Part shown: in pieces, positions 11,301 to 23,550 of the stretch | Numbering within the stretch: position 1 is the stretch's first letter | Layout of the letters: the number at the start of each line of letters is the position of its first letter | From: Poecilobothrus nobilitatus | Taxonomy: Eukaryota; Arthropoda; Insecta; Diptera; Dolichopodidae | Direction: 5' to 3' | Length of the DNA: 64,000 bases | NCBI GenBank assembly: GCA_947095535.1 | Contig: OX352774.1 | Location: 212,648,965 to 212,712,964, forward strand | Notes under the pieces: model-generated | Databases searched by the model: none | Seen by the model: the letters and a program-made list of their open reading frames with translations, nothing else | Told to the model about the DNA's origin: nothing | Position numbers and translations under genes: made by a program

Positions 11301-13822
11301 ATTTATATCACAAACATAAACTTATTTACGCCATCTTGAACTTTAAAGTAAATAAGAGTTGACAGTTGACATGGGATCGTTTATTAGACGAATTTATCTG
11401 TTCTATTGAGATACTCCAACCTGATTTTATCGTCTTATATTAAAAAGTAAATGGTATAAGTTTATGATACTCCATTTTTGGCAACAAAAATTCTATCTAG
11501 AAGAGCTTTGACAAAGTATATTATTCCTTCTTTTTTGAGAATATTAACTGTAACTATAAACCGTTATAGTATAAAACTGTAAGTATAAATCATATAGATA
11601 AGAATTTAAACGATATTTCTCGATACAAATGTAATGGAACTTTTTAATTATTTCAATCTCTTCTACCATACATTTCATGATACTAAATGTTATGCAGGAC
11701 ATCTTGTGTATATAAGCATATTGATATTCATCATTATATAATCATCACTATTATCAAAACTATAATATATGTTGTTCATAATAGATATTACAATTCTGAT
11801 TGCATCATGAAAATACTTTAAAATTCATTTCAATTTTTCGATATTCCATTACCATGATTATATATAGACTTTGCCTTAAAACAAAAAAAAAAAAAACAAA
11901 AATAGATGATTGAAATTTTATAGGAATTGTATAAACTTGAATGAGGAGAGATATGATTAAAGAAGAAGAACCTTGAGATAAATTGATATGTTGTACTGAA
12001 AGTTATTTTTTTTTTTTTTAATCAATAACAAGAAATTTTTAATGAAAGGTATGAATTCCAAAAAAAAAAAAAAAAATAACTTTAAAATGAACTTCAATTT
12101 ATTGACAATAAATTTTTAATATTGGCTGATTCGAAGTTAAAAAGAAAACCAAAAAAAAATTTATATTGATTGATTGATTACACCGTTGTGAACTCAATTG
12201 TGAATTATAACTTTAATTATATTAAATGGTGATTGTTTTAACAATTTTTTTCTTTTTTATTCAAGGAAATTGAAATAAAAAATTCGGAAATTAAATAATT
12301 ATTGACGTCCATGTATGTAAATATTGATGAGTTCCAACCTATTTTAATGATAATTGCTGTTATAATCACCTATAATTTCTCCATCTTTAAAATTAACTTG
12401 TCAAAATTAAATAAAAAAAAAAAAAAAATAAAAACTAGAGCACCTTGTTAATATGGAAAATTAGCTTTTTAAAAATTTAGTATGTACTCTGATTTTATTG
12501 ATCAGTATTGAATATTTTAAACAAGTTTCAATCAACCATATATTAAATAATAATACATTTAATTTTTTAAATTGCATTCATATAATCAAAAATAATTCAA
12601 GAAATTCCATTTAACAGTTCCAAAAAAAAAAAACATTGATCCAATTATTAAATTTAAAATTAAATTCCCATCAACTTTTCAATGATTTTAATATGAAAAT
12701 TTTTACCTGTAACTGACAATTAGAAAGTCGTTTTTATGTTAAAATTATAATTGAATGGTGGAATTTAAAAAAAAAAAAAAATAAGAATAAAAAAAAACAA
12801 GGCGTTTTCCAATTAAGATCAAAAAGTTTTTTTTTTTTTTAAATTAAAGAAAAATTAAATTTTCCAATATTTTATTTGTTGTTTTTTTTTTACTTTGTAA
12901 TCTAATGTCAGTTATTACTTCTTTTTTTTTTTAACTAGATTATTTTCTCTATTTAAAACAAAAAAAATTGTATATCATTACAATTATACTGACATAATAT
13001 GTTATAAAGTTTGACACATTTTTGCATGAAATATAAATGTAATATAAAAATAACAAATATTTATAATATAAATGACTGACAAAAAATAAAAAGTTTTGAT
13101 TGAAAAAAAAAAAAAACCTAAACATGACTTCACTTGAAATATTTAAATTCAAAAACTTGACTAATATTTGATATATTTCACTGTCAGAAATGTCATTTTA
13201 ATTTCCTGTCACAAAATACACATACAAATTCATTATAATATGTAATATATGTACATACATACTTATATATTTTAGTTTGTGGTATCTTAAATATTAAAAT
13301 TTTTTAAAAAAAATTTATTACGGTTTTTTTAATATAAATATCTATCATATGTTTGCTTTGTCTTTTTTTTTTTTTTTTTTGTTTTACACGTAAATTAAAT
13401 TAATTCCGTGTGCTGAAAATGATTTAAGACAAAGTTGTCGGTCGATTTGGAGTTTGGTTTCTTAATAAAATAATTTGAGTTTTTCTTTTCTTTTTTTCTT
13501 TTTTTTTTGTGTTGATTGCTTTTTAATTTATTAATTATACTAATGTGATAATCCGGTGATTTATTATAATTTTTTGTTAAAGGTGATTGTGGAGAATAAA
13601 AAAAAAATAACTTTTAAATTTTGAATTGTTTTTAATTGTTTCAGGAAAACAACACAAGCAAATCTGTATTAACAGTGTGCCTGATTAAATAATATATTAT
13701 ATATACATATTTATATTTTTTGATGGATTTTCTAATTCTTTTAGGAATATTATTATCGACAAGGATTTAAGTTATATGTATAAAACCATAATTTAAATTT
13801 TACGATATTTGACTTTTTTAAT
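8374..13822. other. AT-rich spacer, no supported gene
   Basis: Low-complexity DNA with many homopolymer runs. It holds a CGAT tetranucleotide run near 10083-10099, a TTA run near 10318-10340 and poly(A) tracts near 8708, 11886, 12061, 12415 and 12766. Frames at 8811, 9714 and 12949(-) are short, composition-driven and unlike any family I know. Confidence 0.6.
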
Positions 13823-13826
13823 TTAA

Positions 13827-14094
13827 AGGTGATGACTTAATACTTGCGTCGCTTTTCGTGTTTCTTTGACGTTTACATAGAATACATTCATTTAAATACA
13901 ACTGGACCAAAAGCAAAGCGCTGCGAGAAGCACCGCAACGGAGCGACGTTAGAGTAGATCAACTTCATACTTTTTAGTCGCGTTGACAATCAATTTCTTT
14001 TGTTTCATTTTTTTTTCTTTTGTTTCATAAAGTTTTTTGTTTTAATATATTTTGTTTCATAAAGCGACGCTAAGCGAACACTAGGTCATCACCT
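13827..14094. mobile_element. 268-bp MITE with TTAA target duplication (piggyBac-like)
   Basis: The element begins AGGTGATGAC and ends GTCATCACCT. The inverted repeats continue imperfectly inward to AGCGACGC-type sequence (left GCGTCGCTT, right AAGCGACGC). It is flanked on both sides by TTAA (13823-13826 and 14095-14098), the target site used by the piggyBac superfamily. The interior is clearly less AT-rich than its surroundings near 13910-13945 and contains three copies of TTTTGTTTCAT. There is no reading frame. A TTAA-specific non-autonomous element is the best call; another superfamily sharing this target site is possible. Confidence 0.75.
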
Positions 14095-15462
14095 TTAAAA
14101 ATTTAAATATTTTATAGTATAGCAATAAAATTGACTATTCAACAATAATTGTGTAGTGGTTAAACTTTTAAAGCACCGATCTTTTATTCGTAAAAGATAT
14201 AAATTAATAAAAAATAATATAGATTTTTCTTATGATGTATAAATAATTTAATATACCTAATTAAATAAAAAATGAGTACTTATATACATATATCACAAAT
14301 ACCATACGTAATATTATATTTATAATAAAATAAAAATTAAAAATAATTCTTATATAAGATAATAGATGGCGTAGATATAAAAAAAATATTTTTGTTTCAC
14401 AGTTTTATGCAATAGCTATTATACAGCTATGACTTATGAGTAATCAACGACTTAATGATATTAATGAATCTAGAAACTCATGTTTCAAAATTGAATAACC
14501 AAAAAATATGAATAAAAAAAGACTTAATAAATGCTCTATGCTCCCTAAAAAAGGACAGATTAAAAAAATTATAAAAATAATAAAACTGACAAATTTTTCC
14601 GAATTTTTCTTTCTTGCAAACAATTTTTATACTATTATTAGATTTTTTCTTAGACATAATTAATGGACAATATCAAACATAATTTTGTTGGACATAATCA
14701 GTTGGTTTTTCACAATATCAATATTTTCAATATTAGAGTTAAAAAACTGTTAATAAATTATAAATTAAATATTAAATAATATTTGAAAATTGTGATAACT
14801 ATTTTTAAGTAATGATACATTATTAAAAAATTTTAAATGAACAATGGTGTTAATAATACGCTATTCTAAGGATCAATAATTATTTAAATTCTGTAAATGA
14901 ATTTTTTGTATTGATAAAATTTTTTAAATCTTAAAATTTTTTTTTTTTTTGTTTTCAATTCTTTTTTAATCAATAAAAGTAATATATAAATCCTTTACTA
15001 GAGATTTAATTGCGAACGCGTAAGAAATAGAATAAAAGAAATAAATGAAACGTTTTGTTATGTTATAGTATTTTCTTATTTTATTTCTATTCAAACTACT
15101 TTAGTATTTCCTGTCTTATATATTCTTAACTAAGTATAAAACCTAATAACCCTCTATATAAATTTATATTTAGCATCCAAATGTATTTAAAAACAAATTA
15201 TATAGTAAAATCTTTTATAATGTAATTATATTCATCTTTTCAAAAATCCAAAAAAAAAAAACATCTATTATTTTTAAACAACCTGTATTTTTGTTTTTTT
15301 TTTTCGTTCCTGAAATGACAAAAAATTTTCTTCTGTAAAATATTTGACAGTTTAAAAACTTTATACAGCGGTTTAATTGATATAAATTAAATTAAAATTA
15401 AAACTTGTATTGTTATGTTATATAAGAATTATGAATGATTAAAAAAAAAAACAAAAAACAAA

Positions 15463-15493
15463 TTAATTTACCATATTAAAAATGGTAAATTAA
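15463..15493. repeat. perfect 12-bp inverted repeat
   Basis: TTAATTTACCAT at 15463-15474 pairs perfectly with ATGGTAAATTAA at 15482-15493 across a 7-base loop. It is AT-rich and could be a hairpin or a chance palindrome. Confidence 0.6.
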
Positions 15494-16201
15494 TAAAAGA
15501 ACAAAAAAAAAATCAAATTTTCTATATAAATTTTTGTTTAAGACAATCTTATACTGCTCCTGGCATTAGTAATATACCATCAATTCTTTTATTAATCCTT
15601 ATTTATTTTATTCTTAAAAAATATTTAAGTTATTTAAAAAAAATCGTACTTTATACTGAATCTTTTGAATAAATTTTGGTATAAGCAGCTAAACGTGACT
15701 TGAATTTTTTATTATTTCACTTTTTATATTATTTAATTTTTTTTTTTTTTCAATATTTTGCAAATTTTGTCTTCCGAGGGGAAAAAACTTTTTTTTTTTA
15801 TTCTTTTTTTCTGTAGGATTTCAAGAACATTTATATAATAATAGTGTAAGTATTTATAGATCTATTTTTAAATTTTTTTGAAAATTTCAGAATTCTAATA
15901 AATATTTTAAGGATTATAAGAAAACAATTATTAAAGAAGTTACAAATTTATTTTTATAGTTATAATTAAAAGTTTTGTATATTTTGGTAATTCGTTTACC
16001 AAATTTATGACAAAATAAAATATTATTGAGAATCAATATAAATATATTAAGGATTCAATAAACCATATAGATTAAAATATGAATTAAAGAATCAGAATAT
16101 TTTAATGCCTTAGCTGCGTGTCAAATTAAGATCTTTGTTCAATCGTCTCTACTCCTTAGAATGACAGAGGATATAGAAATCACTTTGACCTTAAAAATAT
16201 A

Positions 16202-16236
16202 TTGCATTTCAATTGCATTTCAATTGCATTTCAATT
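16202..16236. repeat. 12-bp tandem repeat, three copies
   Basis: The unit TTGCATTTCAAT is repeated three times in tandem with no mismatch in the central copies. It lies about 90 bp upstream of a possible SINE promoter. Confidence 0.7.
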
Positions 16237-16299
16237 TTATATGACAGAAATCAATTTTCATTCCCTAACTTAACTTCATTTGATCAGGCGGTAAATACC

Positions 16300-16400
16300 A
16301 AAAGTCATATAATCTATTGTTTGGCCAGAAAAGGGAGGTGATGTTTTGTGGGTTAAAGTCCCAAACATTCGGCCTTTTGTGCACTCAGTCTTCGTTCCAT
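16300..16400 (+). mobile_element. possible tRNA-derived SINE remnant
   Basis: TGGCCAGAAAAGG (16322-) resembles a pol III A box and GGTTAAAGTCC (16351-16361) matches 9 of 11 positions of the B-box consensus. The spacing is shorter than in a true tRNA, so internal deletion would be required. No tail or target duplication is seen. It is not clearly the family present at 30.6 kb. Confidence 0.27.
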
Positions 16401-17499
16401 ACCTCAATAATATCGTTCAAGGATTCTCACCTATACTCTCGCAAAAAAGCAAAGAGAAAAAATGCCTATATTCTTAGTAGATACTCTTAAATTGAATTAG
16501 ACGCTATTACATTTTGAGTTTTTCAGAAAAATACGCTTAACTTTACAATATCTAAAAAAAACTTTGTTTGATTTAATTCTGTTATCGATACCAATAAAAA
16601 TTATATAAAATATAATAAAAATTCAAAAACAATTTAGTACAAAAGAAAAAGAATTAAGCAATAAAACACTATGAATATATTTAATGACATCCCTAGAGAG
16701 TAATTTGTATAATAACATAAATAAAATTTTTTCTATTGCTCTTCAAATCTAATGTAATATTTTGTGTATTAAATATTATCTTCATATTGTATTATAAAAG
16801 GATCATATTTATCATGTACATATGTATATATATATATAGATAACATATAAATGAGACAAGGATAAAGTAATTTTTTTTATATTGTTAAATATGAGCACAA
16901 ATTAAGCCAGAAAAAAACACTACTCCCTCTCTATACCCTAAATATTATTTAAAAAAAAAAAAAAAGATATGGTACATATAATATGGATAATATGCAAGCT
17001 GCAATCTTTTAAGATTTATTTATTTTAAATATAATTTTATAAATTTAATCTATGGTAATAAAAATTGAAAAGAAGAAAAAGTTTTTATTTTTTAATGGAT
17101 GTTATCATCTGTTTTCAAAATGGATTTTTATTAAATTAGTGTTATAACAACACATTTCAAAGATATAAAATGATAATTTATGATTGTTACTTGTTTTGTA
17201 GTCATAAAATTTTCACTCCCTCTTTACATAATATTTTAATTTATTTTAAGGGATGAAATTTTGGTTGCATTTTATTATGAACGAATTAACTATATTGTTA
17301 TTTTTAATGTTGGTACTTGATATATATGTATATTGAAATAAATAATTTTTAAAGTAAACTTTGTTTAAAATAATTACCAATAAATATGTTTGATTAAAAA
17401 TAAATAAAAAAGAAATTTTATTCAATTTAAAATTAAAATTACAGATAAAGAGAGATTTTCTTTTTCTTTAATATAGTAAATTATATTAAGAGTATAGAG

Positions 17500-17640
17500 C
17501 ATAGGTTTTTAAACTGTGGTTCGCGGACCACTAGTAGGCCGCGGACTCGTTTTAAGTGGTCATTAAATCATTAAATTTGAATAAAATCTAGTAGCCCGAT
17601 CATTATATAATATATAACTGACTAGGGGTCCTGTGAATCT
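17500..17640 (+). mobile_element. hAT-like transposon terminal fragment
   Basis: The stretch begins CATAGGTTTTTAAACTGTGG and continues with GGTTCGCGGACCACTAGTAG, then GGCCGCGGAC and TTTTAAGTGGTC. This closely follows the conserved terminal and subterminal pattern of a hAT family (CAGGGGTTCTCAAACTGTGG then GTCCGCGGACC). The outermost CAG has become CAT. The opposite end is not identified; GACTAGGGGTCC near 17625 may be a worn second end. There is no coding sequence, so it is a solo end or a degraded MITE. Confidence 0.5.
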
Positions 17641-20507
17641 GCGTACGTAATTTCAAAGAGACAAATATAAGAGCAGAAAATATTAGAGTATAACTAAAAG
17701 CGATTAATTTCATAAAAGGACAAGTTATTTCTACAAAAAAAGAACCAGTAAGATATTAATAAGATATTTTGACAGGAAATATAATTTTAAAAGATGAAAT
17801 AACAAACCGTCTTTTTTTTTTGTAAAAATTATCGTTGATTAATTAAAAAAAAAATGAATATCACCTTATCGCACATTCAATCAGAGTAAACACGTCTTAA
17901 TTCATAATGTAAACATATTATCACAATAATTAGATAACATATTAGATTTGCCATACGTAACACCAACATTTTTCATTGAATTGGTTTTCAAACCACGTAA
18001 CTTTAAATTGTGTTTGGATACATAAAGCTAAATAACTATTCTAAATTACTAACTACTGCACCAAAGTAGAGCTAAAAGTTTTATAATTCCAGCTTTAATT
18101 TGCTGATAATTTTGACGATATATATCACAAGACGTCTAACTTAATACAGATATATGGTGTAAAGTTTCTGTTATTTGGTTTTACAGAAAAATAGTTATGA
18201 GACTTATGGAAAGAAAATTTGCAATGATGATAAGATTAATAAAATATCATTTTCAAAAAATTTAAATTCAATATTATAATTTTTTGTTCTGAATTAAATG
18301 AAAGGTAGGATGAAAGATAGGCGTCTAGAAATAGAACTAAACATTTATAATGATTTTGAAATTTTGAATAACGATTTCTTAAGAAACTCTAATATAATTA
18401 TTTTATTACCATCCTTAACTTAACTTACCATCCTTAAAAATATTTATTTTCTAAACAAATTTTTACTTAAATTTATTCTTTTGACTTTTTTCTCCTTAAA
18501 TATAAAGACAACCAATAAATTCTGTTTTTTTTTGTATTTTTTTAAATTCATATTTTCATTGTCTTTCTTTTAAATTTTTATATTGAATGAATGAATGATT
18601 CCATATTAAGAAAAAAAAAAAAGAAAATATAAGAAAAACAATGAACAAATCATAAAAATAAAACACTACTATACCCATTCAAATCAATTTTAAAACCATA
18701 AACATAATTTAATATAATTTATAGCCCTCTACATAAAGAATACTTGAAAAATAAACAACAAAAGTCAAAGAAAACATTAAGGAAAAAAAAAAAAAAAAAC
18801 ACAGAAAAGATGAAACCAAATAAAAATACACAAAATATGAATGGAATAATAAAATATTAAAAAATTAAAAACAAAACCATTCATTCTTTTTAATATTTAT
18901 TTTTTATTTTGATTTTTATAATATTTTTTAATAAGTTTAAAAGTCATGAATATCAATTTTTTCTTTAAACAGAACTGAATTGAAACTTTGAATTCGACAA
19001 AATATAAAAACAAAAAAAAAAAACAACCATCATACGTTCAATACTCTCCTAATTGTGCAATAAATAATAATAACTCATAACCCATAACTCTTTCAATGTA
19101 AGTATGTTTGTATTAAATTAAAAAAAAATATATATGTATATTTATGTAGATATTGTATGTGTGTACGTTACACACACAAAAATTTTATCAATATGAAGTA
19201 TCACATTGTTTATATAAAAAAAGCAAATGGACATGGAAAAGAACATAAGAATATAAATATAAATAAAATGCAAAAAATCTATAAAATACAAAAAATAAAA
19301 AAACAACAGTAAAGCCAGATACAAATATTTACCGTTATTGTAATAAAAATACTTAAAATCTTGACATGATAAATAAAATTCTAGTAAATTCAATCATTCT
19401 ATTTTTTCCAATGTACCTAAATAAAATAATAAAAACTGTGCTCCTTAAGGTATGCAAAATATAATATAAAATTCACAAGAACATCCAATGATGCTTCAAC
19501 ATATTTTGATGTAACACGAACTAAAAATAAAATTTCATTCTCTTTTTGTATTGGTTATATTTAGTAAGAGATTTAATAAAATCTTTATTTAACTTCTCAT
19601 AACCAAGGTCCACAATTTTCCGAAACAATTACTGTTAACAACTAAATCCATTCTTAAAAGGTGCTTAAAAATTAGAATGATATGAGAATATTGCTATTTA
19701 TATACAAGAGATAAAAGAAAACATTTCACTAATAAAGAAAGGTCTATACTTTGCTAAAAGAAAAAGCTTACAACAAAATATCGGATTCGTAGCAGATATT
19801 ATTTTTATTCTTTAATCCCAATTAAGTGAAAAAAAAATTAAAAAACAGACATTCAAATAAAATGAAATTCTTTGTCAATTTTGAAAATGAGAAAAAATAA
19901 AATAAGAACCTTCCCCGATCTTTCTAATAAAAGTCACACAAAAGTTTCTATATAGAATCCATTTTATAAATCAGATATCTGTGACTTGAATTTTTTGTTT
20001 TCATTTAATCAAAATTGACAATAAAATCTGAAGATATTAAATTTAAATTTTTACTGAATATTATTATGTTGCATTTGTGGTAGTAATTTATATTTAAATT
20101 TTTGATTTTTATCTAAATATCTGAAGATTTTATTTTATGAATATATGTTCAAAAAAAGAAGAAAAAAAAAAAAAACATGGCCATTCTAAAAAAATAAACA
20201 TCTATGAAAGAATTAAATCCATACTAAAATTTTGTTTTTTTTTTATTTCTTTTTTTAAAAAATTAAACTAATTTGTTATAAATTTTGCATGGATATAAAA
20301 TAAATTATTTCACATTATAAAAGTACTTTTTAAATGTAAATAAAATAAAAAATAAAGCTACTTTTTAGAACTGATTCATAAAAATGTTTAATATAATACG
20401 AGGTTTAACTGTAAAGACTTTAAGATATTACAGAATTATAAAATTTCAAAGTTAATTTAAAATTATAGAAAGATTCGTTTATTTGAAAAATATAATATGT
20501 CCAAACT
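17641..20507. other. AT-rich spacer, no supported gene
   Basis: Mostly poly(A)-rich DNA, for example 18611-18623 and 18783-18799. The minus-strand 83-codon frame at 19142-19393 is rich in Phe, Tyr and Ile because of composition and is not recognised. No TIRs, tRNA-like motifs or coding relics were seen. Confidence 0.55.
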
Positions 20508-20979
20508 GATGAACCCCAAGATGATTTCGATAACAGAATAAAGAAAGTTCGAGCAACATTTGGCCGATTGAAACCTATATAGATTAAAACATAAAATTAA
20601 GAATGTACCGTTCCGAATGTACTTGGCTAGCCTCTAATGCAAGAAACCAAAAGATACAAGTATTTAATAACAATATTCTGGTCGATAATAATAAATAACA
20701 AAAAGCTATGGGAAACAACTGGACAAGCGACAATAAATAAAAAAAAAGTTAATTAAAAGAAATGGAAGTGGATAAAGCACACACATAGAAAATACTAATG
20801 AGCAATACTATAAAATCGTCCTCGATTGAAACCTTTAAAATTCAGAGGCGTGGTAGCATAAATAACACCTGACACAAAACAAAGCTTCTGGGACTAAGCG
20901 TCAACAACATTACCTGAGACACTGCAAAAGAACCTAATTAAGTAGAGTAAGATGGAGATATTTAGTAGAATTCTTATAA
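20508..20979 (+). pseudogene. non-LTR retrotransposon C-terminal relic
   Basis: Conceptual translation in shifting frames gives successive pieces in the order expected for the C-terminal region of endonuclease/reverse-transcriptase proteins of non-LTR elements. They are NRIKKVRATFGRLKPI (about 20535-20580; compare SRIxKARxAFxxL), NKKLWETTGQATINKK (about 20700-20745), KKWKWIKHTHRK (about 20762-20795; compare RRWxWIGHxLRK), a worn ALDWNP-like stretch near 20820, and SRVRWRYLVEFL followed by a stop at about 20979 (compare NRxRWRxxVxAL). Several stops and frameshifts intervene. The catalytic YxDD region and everything upstream are absent. The clade is uncertain (RTE or CR1-like). It is an old, dead copy. 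Confidence 0.7.
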
Positions 20980-21796
20980 TATTCTAAAAGGTATATCCGA
21001 ATATATAGATATAGCACATATATATGCTACATATGCTACATACGTATTAACGTACATATTATATTATAAATATTAAGATTGGCTATGTAAAATTGTTCAG
21101 GTCTAAAAAGTTCTAAACTTCTACATAAACTACAAAGTTCAAATTTAGTATACAGATATGGTACACAATACAACTGATGAAATTTTTTTTCTTTCAAGCC
21201 GTGAAAATCAGAAGGCAGATTTTCAGTACTATACTTTGAGATAAAAAAAAAAAACTTAATCCAATTGTGGAAACAAAATTTTGAAGGATGACGTAATATC
21301 GAACCGTTTTATAAAGTAAATGCAGAATGTAATAACACATTATAATGGAACACGTAAGGAGCATATTTCAGGAAAAGCGTAATAGAGTCCGTATCTTAAC
21401 TTGTAAATAGTGATTTGATTGAAAACAGAACAATGAAATGTGTAATTAAGTAAAAGTAATTACATATATCAGGAATATATTTTTCTTTTAGAGGTTCCAT
21501 TATTATTCAAATATAATGAATCATCATAAATTATTGGAATTTGAAATACATTTAAACCAACCTCTTAAATTGGAAAATAAAACGTAGGAAAGAAAGTAAT
21601 AAAGGAGACTAAAGAAATAAAAATTTACATTCTCTTCTCTTGTAATCTCAGAATGACACTCCACATATTATTTGCAATATACACAAACGTACGTTTAATA
21701 TTTACACACATATCTACAATTTAATCCAATTTACTTCACTTCTTTTTTATATTCATAATTTTGTAATCTTTAATAAAAAAAATATATTTACAAAAA
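20980..21796. other. AT-rich spacer downstream of LINE relic
   Basis: No gene is supported. It could contain the worn 3' untranslated part of the retrotransposon, but no poly(A) tail or target duplication was identified. A TACATATGCTACATA-type repeat lies near 21023-21045. Confidence 0.5.
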
Positions 21797-22330
21797 TATG
21801 GTTCTAAGTGTATACTAAATTTGCGATTACATTTGTGACATCTTAAAGAAGACGAGATAGATATGGAAAATAATATTATATTATGTTAAAAAGATTGAGA
21901 TTTGCGTCGATTTAGAAGTGACCATGTGCCCCACCTTAAAAATAATGAAGATTTTTTATTTCGACAGGTTGGAATATATGTTATACAGCTGTGAAATTTT
22001 TATCCTCAAATCTTGATGGTACTTAATGACATCTCAAATTTTTTTAAAAGATGATTAAGTGTTATGGCCAATAACTGTAAAATTTCGTTTGTTTAGCGTT
22101 AACAGATTGGAGCAAATGTTAAATACAACTTTGAAATTTACAGTAATGTATCTTATCAATGTAATGTATCTTCACAATATCGTATCAGTACTTAAACTAA
22201 ATGTACTTATATATATGTATGTAATATCTTAAATTCTGTAAAATATGATTAAATATAATCGAAACAACATAAGATATTATGTTTGTGCGGTTATCCTAGA
22301 GTTGACATAGTGAACTATATATTCTTCTTT
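21797..22330 (+). mobile_element. diverged Helentron (DINE-1/HINE-like), copy 3
   Basis: The 5' part (TATACTAAATTTGCGATTAC then TTTGTGACATCTTAAAGAAG) aligns with the 5' region of the copies at 32.5-35.5 and 41.1 kb (GGGTATAATAAATTTGCCAT, TTTGTGACACCTTAAAGGAG). The 3' part (GCGGTTATCCTAGAGTTGAC, 22287-22306) aligns with their 3' end (ACGGGTATCCCAGAGTTGAC). A worn monomer-like stretch (GTTATGGCCAATAACTGTAA) lies between them. The (GTCY)n tract and terminal hairpin are eroded. It is non-coding and the oldest of the three copies. Confidence 0.65.
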
Positions 22331-23550
22331 GCGTTTCATTAAAAACGCATTGTTTCAAATTTTGCTACCTTTTTAATAAAAAAAAAAAAACAAGGCAGTA
22401 TATAAAACAAAACATTATTAAAGGTACACAATTTCAAAAAGACAATAAAAAATATTCTAGAATAAATTGTATTAGAATTTAATGTTTGAGATTCAATTTT
22501 GCAAGGCAAAAATATTACCCTACCTAAAATTTTAACTTTCTAATGTTTTCAGAACATACGGGGAACAAAACTGTTGCGAAATATTGTTTTTTCATAACGT
22601 TTAATTTAAATGTCGTATTGAAAAAAAAAATGTTACTTTTATGTTTGATCAGAGCTTAAGAAATTTTCTATTGTTAGAAGTTTTCAAAATGAAAAAAATA
22701 TTCAGTAGCTATTTACTTTGAGTAATGAGCACTTGAATAAGTGTTTTTTTTTTTTTTCAAATTTGTCAGTTTAGGAAACAAGACATCACATAAAGTTGTT
22801 CTACAACAACTGTTACTTATAATGAGATCCATCTACGCATACATATATACACCTAAAATTTTATTTTCTTAACAAATAGTGAGAAACAAACATACTAACA
22901 GACGGAATAGAAAATTAATAACAGACAGACTAACAGATAGAAAAAGGGTCGGTTAAACACAGTAAAACTATCACAATCTGCTCAAATGTAAAATATGTAT
23001 ACTCAAAACGAAGGTCAAAATCGGTTTCACTGGCTAATAATTTATAACAGAAACAAAAAAAAAAGAAATTCACCATAAATTTAAAAAACAAGAAAAAATT
23101 TGAATTATAAAAAAATAACTTATTTTTAGTTTTTTCTTTTTTTTTCTTTTAAATTTAATATTTTGGTAAACAGTAAACACACATAAAAAAATATTCTTAC
23201 AAACAAACATATTATAATATAAATGAATATGTAAACAAAACAACTGTTTTGAATCATAATTCATAATTTTTTATCGTAATTTATCGTTTTACGGTCAATT
23301 GGATAAATTAATATTTTTATTTCTTTTCTCTTTTCTCTTTTCTCATTTCTTGTTTTTTTTTTTTTTTTTTCATTTTTATTTTCTTTTGTTGTTGGAGTTT
23401 TTCTGTTTTTTTTTTTTTCTTTTTTGTATTTAATTAATGGATGAGAACTGAGAGCTATGAGAAGTCAAATTTTTATGACGCTTCTCATTCTCTCTTTCCC
23501 TTTCTATACTTTTATCTGTTTTTTCTAACAGTTGCAAAATTATAAATGAA
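22331..23550. other. AT-rich spacer
   Basis: No gene is supported. Near 22900-22945 a degenerate CAGACR repeat (ACAGACAGACTAACAGATAG) resembles the (GTCY)n tract of the mobile elements on the opposite strand, but no flanking homology was found. Poly(T) runs occur at 23351-23370 and 23407-23419. Confidence 0.5.
22894..22945 (-). repeat. degenerate (GTCY)n-like microsatellite
   Basis: Read on the minus strand, CTATCTGTTAGTCTGTCTGT is a degenerate tetranucleotide tract. It could be the last trace of another (GTCY)n-bearing element. Confidence 0.4.

Larger units (their letters stand above)
14099..17499. other. AT-rich spacer with small repeats
   Basis: No gene is supported. The stretch holds a 12-bp-stem hairpin at 15463-15493, a three-copy 12-bp repeat at about 16202-16236, a possible tRNA-like motif near 16322 and a TA-rich tract near 16820-16840. 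Poly(A)/poly(T) runs are frequent. Confidence 0.6.

Noticed and set aside
22894..22945. GACA-type tract as another (GTCY)n element
   Set aside because: The tract is degenerate and no flanking homology to copies A-C or the Helentrons was found, so only a repeat was annotated.
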